Origin: Chitinophagaceae bacterium
Lineage (GTDB): Bacteria; Bacteroidota; Bacteroidia; Chitinophagales; Chitinophagaceae
Reading direction: 5' to 3'
Assembly: GCA_016786885.1 (NCBI GenBank)
Contig: JAEUVO010000025.1
Span: 1 to 53,931, forward strand
Length of the DNA: 53,931 nt
A program made the translations under genes and the position numbers. Positions 24,153 to 31,570 of this stretch are shown here, piece after piece (the first letter of the stretch is position 1; each line of letters starts with the position of its first letter). The notes beneath the pieces are model-generated. The model ran no database searches. It worked only from the letters and a program-made list of their open reading frames with translations, and was not told the DNA's origin.

Positions 24153-24226
24153 GGGAAATTCATTTCCCAGTACTTACTAACCCATCCATATATTATCCCT
24201 CCGCTTACTACGGAGGGGTTTTTTTT
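24153..24226 (+). ncRNA. Candidate small RNA, about 74 nt
   Basis: The putative transcript has a 5' hairpin (TGGGAAA 152-158 / TTTCCCA 163-169, loop TTCA), a single-stranded middle, and an intrinsic terminator (CCCTCCG / CGGAGGG plus T8). The 7-mer CTTACTA occurs twice, once in the unpaired middle (24173-24179) and once as the whole terminator loop (24204-24210), as seed sequences in sRNAs sometimes do. TACTTACTAACCCAT (24171-24185) is the exact complement of 142-156. No known family is recognised. Confidence 0.45.
24197..24226 (+). terminator. Intrinsic terminator
   Basis: Perfect 7-bp GC-rich stem CCCTCCG / CGGAGGG with a 7-base loop, then G and eight T. It ends a plus-strand transcript, yet the nearest upstream gene is on the minus strand; this is the main reason to posit a small RNA. 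Confidence 0.85.
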
Positions 24227-24381
24227 GCTGCTGTATCAATCCTCAACACATAATAAAACAAAAAGTCGCTGACAGAATTAACCACTCTTTCTCTAATAAT
24301 CCTTTTGCGGCCATATGAAATAACCAACTACAGTATAATCAATAATTAAAATACCTTTACACGAAACACAAATCCTGTTCC

Positions 24382-25257
24382 ATGCTTAAATCAATGACTG
24401 GTTTCGGAAGAGCCGAAAAAAATGTAGGTGATAAAACTTTCCTTGTAGACATCAAATCCCTGAATGGAAAACAATTTGAACTTCAACTAAAGCTGCCCGC
24501 CTTTCTTAAACCATTTGAATTTGATATTCGCCGGCTACTTTCTGTAAAATTAGGCAGGGGAAGTGTTGATTGCATGATAAGCCTGAAAGATACCGGTAGT
24601 TCCAAGCCGGTTTCCATTAATACAGACCTGGCAAAGGCTTATTATAAACCACTGGCTGAATTATCAGCTGCACTTGGACTGGATTCTTCCCATATTCTGA
24701 GCACTCTGGTAAAATTACCTGAAGTCATCACTCCCAGCAGCGACACACTCACCGAAAAAGAATGGGAAGAATTTCAGCTGGTTTTGGAGCTGGCCATTGA
24801 GAATCTCAACTCCCACCGATTGGATGAAGGAAAATCCCTGGAGGAAGATTTGCTGGTACGTATTAATAATATATTGAAGCAACAGGAAGAAGTAATAAAA
24901 TTAGAGCCTCTGCGTCAGCAGAAAATCCGGGAAGGTATTACCCGGCTGCTGGAAGAAAACGTAGGTAAGGAAAACTATGACGGTAACCGGCTGGAGCAGG
25001 AACTTATTTATTACATAGAAAAAATTGATATCAGCGAAGAACAGGTTCGGTTAAAAAATCACTGCGATTATTTCAAATCATTACTGGCAGAAAATGACGA
25101 GTCAAAAGGAAAGAAATTATCATTTATTCTCCAGGAAATAGGAAGGGAGATAAATACGACCGGCTCAAAAGCCTATGATTCTACCATCCAGAAATGCGTG
25201 GTATTGATGAAAGATGAACTGGAAAAAGCAAAGGAGCAAGTTTTGAATGTATTGTAA
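24382..25257 (+). CDS. YicC-family endoribonuclease
   Basis: YicC-like protein of 291 residues, normal length. The hallmark opening MLKSMTGFGRAE and the C-terminal block GREINTTGSKA with DELEKAKEQVLNV are intact. Family members are RNases that affect mRNA and small-RNA decay. In many genomes gmk follows directly; here gldH follows instead, its start lying 31 bases after the stop with its own -7 box. The candidate sRNA lies just upstream. Confidence 0.93.
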   Translation: MLKSMTGFGRAEKNVGDKTFLVDIKSLNGKQFELQLKLPAFLKPFEFDIRRLLSVKLGRGSVDCMISLKDTGSSKPVSINTDLAKAYYKPLAELSAALGLDSSHILSTLVKLPEVITPSSDTLTEKEWEEFQLVLELAIENLNSHRLDEGKSLEEDLLVRINNILKQQEEVIKLEPLRQQKIREGITRLLEENVGKENYDGNRLEQELIYYIEKIDISEEQVRLKNHCDYFKSLLAENDESKGKKLSFILQEIGREINTTGSKAYDSTIQKCVVLMKDELEKAKEQVLNVL

Positions 25258-25276
25258 AAAATACACCTCTCTAATA

Positions 25277-25284
25277 TATTTTTG
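25277..25284 (+). promoter_or_regulatory. -7 box TATTTTTG for gldH
   Basis: Exact TAnnTTTG match only 4 bases before the ATG at 25289; a message from it would be leaderless or nearly so. Confidence 0.55.
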
Positions 25285-25288
25285 CAGT

Positions 25289-25777
25289 ATGAGAAGGAAT
25301 CAAAATATTATATACTGGCTGATAGCTTGCAGTTTGTGGTTTACAACATTCTCCTGTACCACTATCGATCTGTATGAAAAATCAGTTACTATACCTGGTC
25401 ATAGCTGGAAAAGTGATTACAAACCTTCCTTCACATTTACAATAAAAGATACTTCCTCCCCCTATCTTTTATATTTCGTTTTACGGCACAATGACAAATA
25501 CAGCTTTAATAATCTCTATATTAATCTTTACGCCAAACAGCCGGGGCAGGATTCTGCCCAATCAGTACGCTATGATTTACCGCTGGCCACAAATGAAAGG
25601 GGTTGGCTGGCCAGTGGAATGGATGATATTTATGAACACAGGATACTCCTGACACCGAGAGGGCAGGAGTTTTATTTTAAGAGACCCGGAGATTATACTT
25701 TTACCATTGAACAAATAATGCGGGAAGATCCCCTGAAAAATGTACTAAACGCAGGACTGCGTATTGAAAAGAAATAA
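25289..25777 (+). CDS. gldH: Gliding motility lipoprotein GldH
   Basis: GldH is a lipoprotein needed for gliding and linked to type IX secretion in Flavobacterium. 162 residues from the ATG at 25289; a longer frame from 25247 would add 14 residues ahead of the signal and lies across the -7 box. Signal with lipobox TFSC (C23), then the family block TIPGHSWKSDYKPSFTFTI and a C-terminal FTIEQIMREDPL. The histidine-kinase gene starts 16 bases after its stop, so gldH, the kinase and the regulator may share a message. Confidence 0.9.
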   Translation: MRRNQNIIYWLIACSLWFTTFSCTTIDLYEKSVTIPGHSWKSDYKPSFTFTIKDTSSPYLLYFVLRHNDKYSFNNLYINLYAKQPGQDSAQSVRYDLPLATNERGWLASGMDDIYEHRILLTPRGQEFYFKRPGDYTFTIEQIMREDPLKNVLNAGLRIEKK

Positions 25778-25793
25778 TAAATCCCTTTGCAAT

Positions 25794-26783
25794 ATGCAGG
25801 ATGACACCAGGAAACGATTACGCCGAACCACTTTCATATACTGGACATTACTCTTTTATATCATTGCAGCATTAGTATGGTGGTTTATCATTCTTGAAAA
25901 GCAAAATCAGCAAATTGCAAAACAACGGTATATCAATCTTTCTTCACAAGCCGATTCATTATCAACGCTGCGCATGGCTGAAAAATTGGAAGCCATTAAT
26001 AATGAAACTACCCGGAATACAGGTAAATATATTGCAGAGGGAGTAACCTTCCTTATTCTTATTCTGATTGGCGCTTCCTTTGTTTACCGGTCTGTAAAAA
26101 GGCAATTCAAGCTTCAGCAACAGCAGCAAAACTTCATGATGGCGGTAACCCATGAACTCAAAACACCTATTGCTGTTGCCCGGTTAAACCTGGAAACTCT
26201 TCAGAAATATACTCTTGATCCTGAAAAACAAAAGAAGCTCATTCGCACCACACTGGATGAAACAACCCGGCTTAATTTTCTGACCAATAACATTCTTGTT
26301 TCCTCTCAACTGGAGGCAGAAAGATACAAATCAGACAACGAAGAACTGGACCTCTCTGCCTTATTAAGAGATTGTGTGCAGGATTTCAAAAAAAGATTTC
26401 CTGACAGATTATTTAACCAGGAAATTGAGGAAGATGCCGATGTAAAGGGAGATCCGTTATTATTGCAAATACTAATCAACAACTTGTTGGAAAATGCCAT
26501 AAAATATTCTCCAAAAGAAGGAATCATAACGGCGGTTTTGAAAAAAGATAGTTCAAATCTTCAATTACATATAATAGACGAAGGCCCTGGCATTCCTGAT
26601 GAAGAAAAGAAAAAGATCTTTTCTAAGTTTTACCGGATAGGTAATGAATCTACCCGAAAAGCACAGGGAACCGGATTGGGCCTTTACCTTTGCCAAAAAA
26701 TTGCCAAAGGGCATAATGCCGACATTTCGGTGACAAACAATGTACCCTCAGGTAGTAATTTTGCCGTTATTTTTAGAGTATGA
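25794..26783 (+). CDS. Sensor histidine kinase
   Basis: Inner-membrane kinase of 329 residues from the ATG at 25794 (a TTG at 25764 lies inside gldH and is less likely). Two transmembrane helices (about 13-33 and 82-98) flank a short periplasmic segment of about 48 residues. HisKA domain with H120 in THELKTPIAV. HATPase_c with N box LLENAIKYSP, G1 DEGPGIPDEE, F box FSKFYR and G2 GTGLGLYLC. There is no HAMP or PAS. The small sensor suggests a membrane- or envelope-derived signal. Overlaps the response-regulator gene by 4 bases. Confidence 0.95.
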   Translation: MQDDTRKRLRRTTFIYWTLLFYIIAALVWWFIILEKQNQQIAKQRYINLSSQADSLSTLRMAEKLEAINNETTRNTGKYIAEGVTFLILILIGASFVYRSVKRQFKLQQQQQNFMMAVTHELKTPIAVARLNLETLQKYTLDPEKQKKLIRTTLDETTRLNFLTNNILVSSQLEAERYKSDNEELDLSALLRDCVQDFKKRFPDRLFNQEIEEDADVKGDPLLLQILINNLLENAIKYSPKEGIITAVLKKDSSNLQLHIIDEGPGIPDEEKKKIFSKFYRIGNESTRKAQGTGLGLYLCQKIAKGHNADISVTNNVPSGSNFAVIFRV

Positions 26784-27487
26784 GCGGAGATAAAAAGACA
26801 TCTATATTACTGGTGGAGGATGAAGAAAACCTCCACGAAGCTCTTAAGTTAAACCTGGAACTGGAAGGTTACGAGGTAACTTCTGCATTTGACGGAGCCG
26901 CTGCATTAAAAGCAGTTGAAAATGAATATTTCGACCTGATTATCCTGGATGTCATGCTGCCTGAAATGGATGGGATTAGCGTTACAGAAACAGTCCGCAT
27001 CAGCAATAACGAGGTGCCCATACTTATCCTCAGTGCCAAAAACAGCAGTGCCGACCGTGTGCTCGGCCTTAAAAAAGGTGCTGATGATTACCTTACAAAA
27101 CCATTCAACCTCGAAGAGCTATTATTAAGAGTACATAAACTCATTAATAAAAATAAAAAACTACAGGATAAATCAAGTATCGGCGACATTTATACTTTTG
27201 GCAATAATACTATTGACTTTAAAGCTCAAGAAGCCATTAGTTTCAATAACGAAAAAATTCAGTTAAGCAAAAAGGAAACCATGCTCCTGAAACTGCTCAT
27301 TGAAAATAAAAATGAAGTAGTACCCCGGGAGAAGATATTACAAGCTGTCTGGGGCTATAATGTTTACCCAACTACCAGAACGATAGATAACTTTATTCTC
27401 AATTTCCGCAAGTATTTTGAAGAGGACAGCCGTAATCCTAAATACTTTTATTCCGTAAGAGGTGTTGGATACAAATATTCAGAATAA
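26780..27487 (+). CDS. OmpR/PhoB-family response regulator
   Basis: Partner of the preceding kinase (ATGA overlap). 235 residues: receiver domain with acidic pocket VEDEEN, phospho-acceptor D57 in LIILDVMLPEMDG and lysine in LTKPF. The C-terminal winged helix (about 135-235) has TRTIDNFILNFRKYFE as recognition helix and the GVGYKYSE end. Targets cannot be read from the window. Its 3' end overlaps the convergent batD by 9 bases. Confidence 0.96.
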   Translation: MSGDKKTSILLVEDEENLHEALKLNLELEGYEVTSAFDGAAALKAVENEYFDLIILDVMLPEMDGISVTETVRISNNEVPILILSAKNSSADRVLGLKKGADDYLTKPFNLEELLLRVHKLINKNKKLQDKSSIGDIYTFGNNTIDFKAQEAISFNNEKIQLSKKETMLLKLLIENKNEVVPREKILQAVWGYNVYPTTRTIDNFILNFRKYFEEDSRNPKYFYSVRGVGYKYSE

Positions 27488-29257
27488 AGATTTCTCTATC
27501 TCCTCAAGCACTTCCTTTGTTTTTTGGAGCAACATTTCCCTATCTGCCTTCAGACTGACATTAGTATACATTCCTGCTTCGCATGCAGAAAAAATACCGG
27601 AAAGAGTGTCAATATTCTCCTTCCTGGCTCCTTTTTCTTTAAGCAGAATAAGAAGGTTCGCTTTGTTCTTAGCACTCCCTGTCAATTCAATATGATTGGT
27701 GAAATAAGTCCAAATCGCCTGGAAAAGCTCTTTATAAAACTCTTTATCCTCTGCTGACTGTAAAATAATTACACCTTGTAACACCTCTTCAGCGGCAGGT
27801 ACAGGTTTTTCTGCCATGACAATAACAGGAGGCTGATCTTTCTTCCTGAATGCCCAATAGGCCAGGATCACCAACACCAATAGCATAACAATACCCACAG
27901 CTATTCGGCTTGTTTTTTCACTTTGTTCTGCAATTGATGTCTTTTTTTCCTCATCAAGGTTCGTTTTGGTTTCTTCAGTACTGGCAGACACTTGTAAGGC
28001 TGAAGTGAACACTGTCTTAAACTTATTACTATCCGGGTCAAAAAAAGAAAAACTGATAGCAGGTAATAAATAATTACCAGGAGTCCCGCAAACAAACCCG
28101 TACCTGAACTGTCTTTTGCCTTTTAGCGGCGCTTGTGTCTTATCAGTAGAATCGTTGACTACCGGACTAAACCCTTCTACTCCGCCAGGCCACTGAATGG
28201 AAGGCGGCTCCAACTGTATAAAATTTCCTTTTCCACTTATAGTTATAACAAGAAATCCCTCTTCGTTCCTTGCCAAAATACTTTTCTCCAATGAAGCCAT
28301 AATAGTAAACCGGCCTGTTGCACCGCTATAAGTTGCAGGCTTAGTTTTTTCTGGCACAGGTTTTACATCGATGGTCACAGGCGAAGTGCTCATTTCTGTT
28401 TCTACTATCTCTGCTCCGCTTACAGGAATATCAGCCTCATCATTCAACACCCCTTCAACTATTTTCTGTTCTGTCTTTTTATTTACGATGCTCCTAGAAA
28501 ATTCAACTTTATTTTTCACTTCCATTGGGTCAATTGTAAATCGGCCGGCCTGTAATGGGTACAACTGTACTTTCCTGATGGTATGAACATCAAAGGGTCT
28601 GCCATTCACATATTCTGTGGACAGCTGCTTATCTCCAAGGCCTATCATATCGTACACAGTAAAACCATAAAACCCGGGGTTCTTTATAATGTCAGACTTT
28701 GATTCGAGCCGGGAATATAATTTGAAGGTGGCAACTACAGGCTCTCCTACAAAACAGCTTCTCTTATCCACCATTATTTTTAGAAAAAGATTCTGCCTGA
28801 TCTTTTCATTTACATCCTCGCCAGGCCGCAAATAATATTCAGACACCTGCAACTGCTCCTTATTTAGCAGCTGAATAGCATTTTCTTTTGAAATAATTTC
28901 TATTCGTACTTCGTTACTCGTTAATAATTTACTATTGCTGTTAATTATTGCACCCGGAATAATGTATTTACCGGGCATTGCTGCAACGAGTGTAAACACA
29001 TAATTCTTTGATTGCTTGAAATTATTCTGATGATTTTTTTCGCCGGGATATATATCAGGCCCTGCGACCAGCTTAAAAGGCTGAAAATCAGGAGCAGTAA
29101 AATCTGTGATCACAGATGCATCCTCGATAAAATATTGCACCCGGAATGATTCCCCCGCGACAACCGGCACAGACGGGATGATTGTTTTAAACAGTCCTTG
29201 TGCTGGTGCAAAAACTGATAATACCAAAAAGGGAAGTATAAAAGCTGTTTTTCTCAT
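27479..29257 (-). CDS. batD: BatD-family protein (Bacteroides aerotolerance)
   Basis: A 592-residue protein with signal peptide (cut near APAQ), a long beta-rich periplasmic portion with repeated Ig-like modules (about 20-420), one transmembrane helix near 445-465 (IAVGIVMLLVLVILAYWAF) and a helical cytoplasmic tail. This is the BatD layout; the Bat proteins are tied to aerotolerance and to MoxR/von Willebrand ATPase systems. The usual partners batA, batB and moxR are not adjacent, so it stands alone here. TATTTTTA is found 12 bases before its start on the minus strand. Confidence 0.85.
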   Translation of the reverse strand: MRKTAFILPFLVLSVFAPAQGLFKTIIPSVPVVAGESFRVQYFIEDASVITDFTAPDFQPFKLVAGPDIYPGEKNHQNNFKQSKNYVFTLVAAMPGKYIIPGAIINSNSKLLTSNEVRIEIISKENAIQLLNKEQLQVSEYYLRPGEDVNEKIRQNLFLKIMVDKRSCFVGEPVVATFKLYSRLESKSDIIKNPGFYGFTVYDMIGLGDKQLSTEYVNGRPFDVHTIRKVQLYPLQAGRFTIDPMEVKNKVEFSRSIVNKKTEQKIVEGVLNDEADIPVSGAEIVETEMSTSPVTIDVKPVPEKTKPATYSGATGRFTIMASLEKSILARNEEGFLVITISGKGNFIQLEPPSIQWPGGVEGFSPVVNDSTDKTQAPLKGKRQFRYGFVCGTPGNYLLPAISFSFFDPDSNKFKTVFTSALQVSASTEETKTNLDEEKKTSIAEQSEKTSRIAVGIVMLLVLVILAYWAFRKKDQPPVIVMAEKPVPAAEEVLQGVIILQSAEDKEFYKELFQAIWTYFTNHIELTGSAKNKANLLILLKEKGARKENIDTLSGIFSACEAGMYTNVSLKADREMLLQKTKEVLEEIEKSLF

Positions 29258-29336
29258 TTAAGCAGCCTTAAAAATAGTCCTGCCGATGTAAATAAAAACC
29301 AAAAGTTTACTAATGGGAAAACCAGCTTTTTAATGG

Positions 29337-30035
29337 TCAGATGTCGCCCAACAGAGGCCTGATAACTATATCTTCCACACAGGCCTGAACAGAAAGCTGC
29401 GACGCTGCAAACACCATTTTGGCAATATCATCAGCCTCCATAATGCGTTTGGAAGAATTATCATAATTGCCCCATGAGTCGGTCATCACTGCCCCCGGGT
29501 GAACAGCAGTGACTTTTATACCATACGGCTTCATTTCTTCCCGCAGGTTCTTACTAAAACCATACATAGCAAATTTGCTAATGCTGTAGGCTCCGCCATT
29601 GGAATAGGCATGCAATGAAGCTATCGAGCATATATTGAAAATATGTCCCCTCTTCTGCTGTATCATTGGCGGCAAAACAGCTCTTGTTACATGATAAGCA
29701 CTATAGAGATTTGTGGCGATCTGGCTTTCCAGCACTCCCTCTGGTTCATTATATACACTGCCCGGCTCAAATAAACCGGCATTATTTACTACAATGTCCG
29801 GAACAGCAACAGAGAGACACCATTTCCCAAATGCAACCGCTTCTTCTTTTATACTAAGATCAAAAGGTTTTGCTTTAATACTGACTGACGGAAACCTTGT
29901 CACTAATTCTTCCATCGTCTTATACAAAGCTGTCTCCCCGCGGGAACATAATAATAAGTTGTGCCCGTTAGCGGCAAATATTTCAGCGATGGCTTTCCCT
30001 ATTCCCTTTGAAGCTCCGGTAATGATCACATTCAT
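29337..30035 (-). CDS. Short-chain dehydrogenase/reductase
   Basis: Classical SDR of 232 residues. The ATG at 30035 (MNVIITGASKGIG) begins right at the first Rossmann strand; a longer frame to 30089 would add 18 residues from a heptamer repeat and is rejected. Nucleotide loop TGASKGIG, NNAG motif, catalytic serine in FNICSIASLH and YSISK. The substrate is not predictable. Divergent from yjjG, with the repeat between them. Confidence 0.9.
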   Translation of the reverse strand: MNVIITGASKGIGKAIAEIFAANGHNLLLCSRGETALYKTMEELVTRFPSVSIKAKPFDLSIKEEAVAFGKWCLSVAVPDIVVNNAGLFEPGSVYNEPEGVLESQIATNLYSAYHVTRAVLPPMIQQKRGHIFNICSIASLHAYSNGGAYSISKFAMYGFSKNLREEMKPYGIKVTAVHPGAVMTDSWGNYDNSSKRIMEADDIAKMVFAASQLSVQACVEDIVIRPLLGDI

Positions 30036-30048
30036 ATCTGCGCTGTTT

Positions 30049-30112
30049 GAAGTACGAAGTACGAACTTTTTCCGCTTCAAACCATACACTTAACTTCGCA
30101 ACTCGTACTTTA
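30049..30112. repeat. Inverted heptamer arrays between the SDR and yjjG genes
   Basis: GAAGTAC, GAAGTAC, GAACTTT at 30049-30069, then after a 22-base spacer the same heptamer on the other strand (AACTTCG, CAACTCG, TACTTTA at 30092-30112, rotations of CGAAGTA). The pair fills the divergent intergenic region and ends 5 bases before the yjjG ATG, so it overlaps the space where both promoters must lie. Confidence 0.7.
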
Positions 30113-30117
30113 CGATT

Positions 30118-30828
30118 ATGCAATACAAACACCTGTTTTTTGATCTTGATCATACCCTATGGGATTTTGAGGCTAATAGCCGGCAAACACTCGAAGAGCT
30201 TTATCAATCATTGAACCTGAAAGAAAAAGGTATTCACGACTTTGATCTTTTTCATAAAAACTACTTGCTACATAACGATAAGCTATGGGATCGCTACCGC
30301 AATGGCTATATCAAGGTGGATGAACTGCGGTGGAAAAGAATGTGGCTGGCTTTATTGGATTTTAAAATTGCAGATGAAAAGCTGGCCCGTGAAATGGGAA
30401 CCATTTTTCTCGATCTGCTCCCTACCCGTAAACTTCTTTTCCCTTATGCGATTGAAATACTAGATTACCTGGCAGAGAAAAAATACCAGCTACATCTTAT
30501 TACCAATGGTTTTGAGAAGACACAGCATGGCAAATTGAAAAGTTCAGGGTTGGATAAATACTTTCTTAAGGTAATAACATCCGAGGGAAGTAACAGCCTG
30601 AAGCCACACAAAGAAATCTTTGATTATGCTTTCCAGAAAACGGGAGCCAGCCCGGCAGAGAGCATCATGATAGGCGATACTATCGAAGTGGATATACTTG
30701 GTGCAGTGAATGCCGGTATCGACCAGGTGCATGTAAATCATCTTACTAAAGAAGTACAACTGGTCAATGGTAAAGCCCCAACTTATACAGTTTATTCATT
30801 GAAGGAGTTGGAGAGCATTTTCCTATAA
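30118..30828 (+). CDS. yjjG: YjjG-family noncanonical pyrimidine nucleotidase
   Basis: HAD-superfamily phosphatase of 236 residues. Motif I DLDHTLWD (D9, D11), motif II LITNGF, motif III lysine in SLKPHKEIF and motif IV GDTIEVDILGA. The helical cap between motifs I and II matches YjjG, a 5'-nucleotidase that clears noncanonical pyrimidine nucleotides. It converges with psd across a 24-base gap that contains a short hairpin. Confidence 0.88.
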   Translation: MQYKHLFFDLDHTLWDFEANSRQTLEELYQSLNLKEKGIHDFDLFHKNYLLHNDKLWDRYRNGYIKVDELRWKRMWLALLDFKIADEKLAREMGTIFLDLLPTRKLLFPYAIEILDYLAEKKYQLHLITNGFEKTQHGKLKSSGLDKYFLKVITSEGSNSLKPHKEIFDYAFQKTGASPAESIMIGDTIEVDILGAVNAGIDQVHVNHLTKEVQLVNGKAPTYTVYSLKELESIFL

Positions 30829-30833
30829 AAATG

Positions 30834-30848
30834 AAAGCCAAAGGCTTT
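30834..30848. terminator. Possible bidirectional terminator hairpin
   Basis: AAAGCC / GGCTTT (6 bp, 3-base loop) between the convergent yjjG and psd stops. On the minus strand it is followed by CATTTTTA. The stem is short, so efficiency is doubtful. Confidence 0.4.
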
Positions 30849-30852
30849 GTTC

Positions 30853-31509
30853 TTACCATGTGGCAACGACCGTCACGCCGCCTTTAGGTCTATCGCCAAT
30901 TTTCACATGAATCTTTGCGTCAAGAGGAAGCAGCAGATCAACTCTTGAACCCAATTTAATAAAACCCATTTCCTCTGTTTGCTTTACCTGCTGACCTGCC
31001 GAGAGATAGTTTACAATTCTTTTAGCAAGGGCTCCGGCTATTTGTTTTACCAGTATCTCCTTACCCCCTTTCCGGTACACTACGGTATGCCGTTCATTTT
31101 CAGTAGATGACTTGGGATGCCAGGCCACCAGGTATTTTCCTTTATGATACTGGCTATAGGCCACTTCGCCGCTTACGGGGTTTCGGTTTACATGCACATT
31201 CAACGGGCTCATAAAAATAGACACCTGTATACGGCGATCGGTAAAGTATTCATCGGCTTGTACCTCTTCGATCACCACCACTTTGCCATCTGCCGGGGCA
31301 ATGACAGCATTTTCTTGTACTGTCAATTGCCTGTTGGGTATGCGAAAAAAAGAGATAAGGAACAACAATAATCCTAATGTCAGGACAAATATCAGTAAGC
31401 TGATCAGAGGTGCTTTTGCACTCAGAAAATAAAAAGAAACGAGGTTGATAACCCCAAAAACAATAGTACTGATCGCAATGGTCTTATAGCCTTCTTTATG
31501 GATTGTCAT
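30853..31509 (-). CDS. psd: Phosphatidylserine decarboxylase
   Basis: Makes phosphatidylethanolamine from phosphatidylserine with a pyruvoyl group generated by self-cleavage. 218 residues from the ATG at 31509 (MTIHKEGY); an in-frame TTG-type extension to 31530 is rejected because it runs toward the -7 box. Two N-terminal membrane helices (about 10-30 and 35-56). The cleavage site is G187-S188 in IKLGSRVDLLLP; the active histidine region is VHVNRNPVSGEV. Short Bacteroidota-type Psd. It follows cdsA in the same direction but has its own -7 box. Confidence 0.93.
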   Translation of the reverse strand: MTIHKEGYKTIAISTIVFGVINLVSFYFLSAKAPLISLLIFVLTLGLLLFLISFFRIPNRQLTVQENAVIAPADGKVVVIEEVQADEYFTDRRIQVSIFMSPLNVHVNRNPVSGEVAYSQYHKGKYLVAWHPKSSTENERHTVVYRKGGKEILVKQIAGALAKRIVNYLSAGQQVKQTEEMGFIKLGSRVDLLLPLDAKIHVKIGDRPKGGVTVVATW

Positions 31510-31527
31510 TGAGCCTTGGTTATAGGG

Positions 31528-31535
31528 CAAATATA
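31528..31535 (-). promoter_or_regulatory. -7 box TATATTTG for psd
   Basis: Exact TAnnTTTG on the minus strand, 18 bases before the psd ATG. The 18-bp palindrome at 31553-31570 starts 17 bases further upstream, where the -33 region should be. Confidence 0.6.
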
Positions 31536-31570
31536 ATGAATAGTAAATGTCGAATAGTCAATTGACTATT
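31535..31570. repeat. Heptamer array and perfect palindrome between cdsA and psd
   Basis: On the minus strand four 7-base units (ATTGACT, ATTCGAC, ATTTACT, ATTCATT; 31562-31535). At the upstream end AATAGTCAATTGACTATT (31553-31570) is a perfect 18-bp palindrome that includes the cdsA stop codon (31566-31568). Confidence 0.65.

Larger units (their letters stand above)
23756..24381. other. 626-bp gene-free region
   Basis: AT-rich region between the divergently transcribed lpxD-like gene and yicC, without an open frame of note. It contains a CTGAAAC...GTTTCAG inverted repeat near 23950-23979, one exact DnaA box TTATCCACA near 24070-24078, a candidate small RNA (24153-24226) ending in a strong terminator, and the -7-like TACCTTTA (24352-24359) of yicC. 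The first 200 bases hold nothing else I can name. Confidence 0.6.

Noticed and set aside
30036..30089. 18-residue extension of the SDR protein
   Set aside because: Encoded by the heptamer repeat; ATG 30035 starts at the Rossmann strand.
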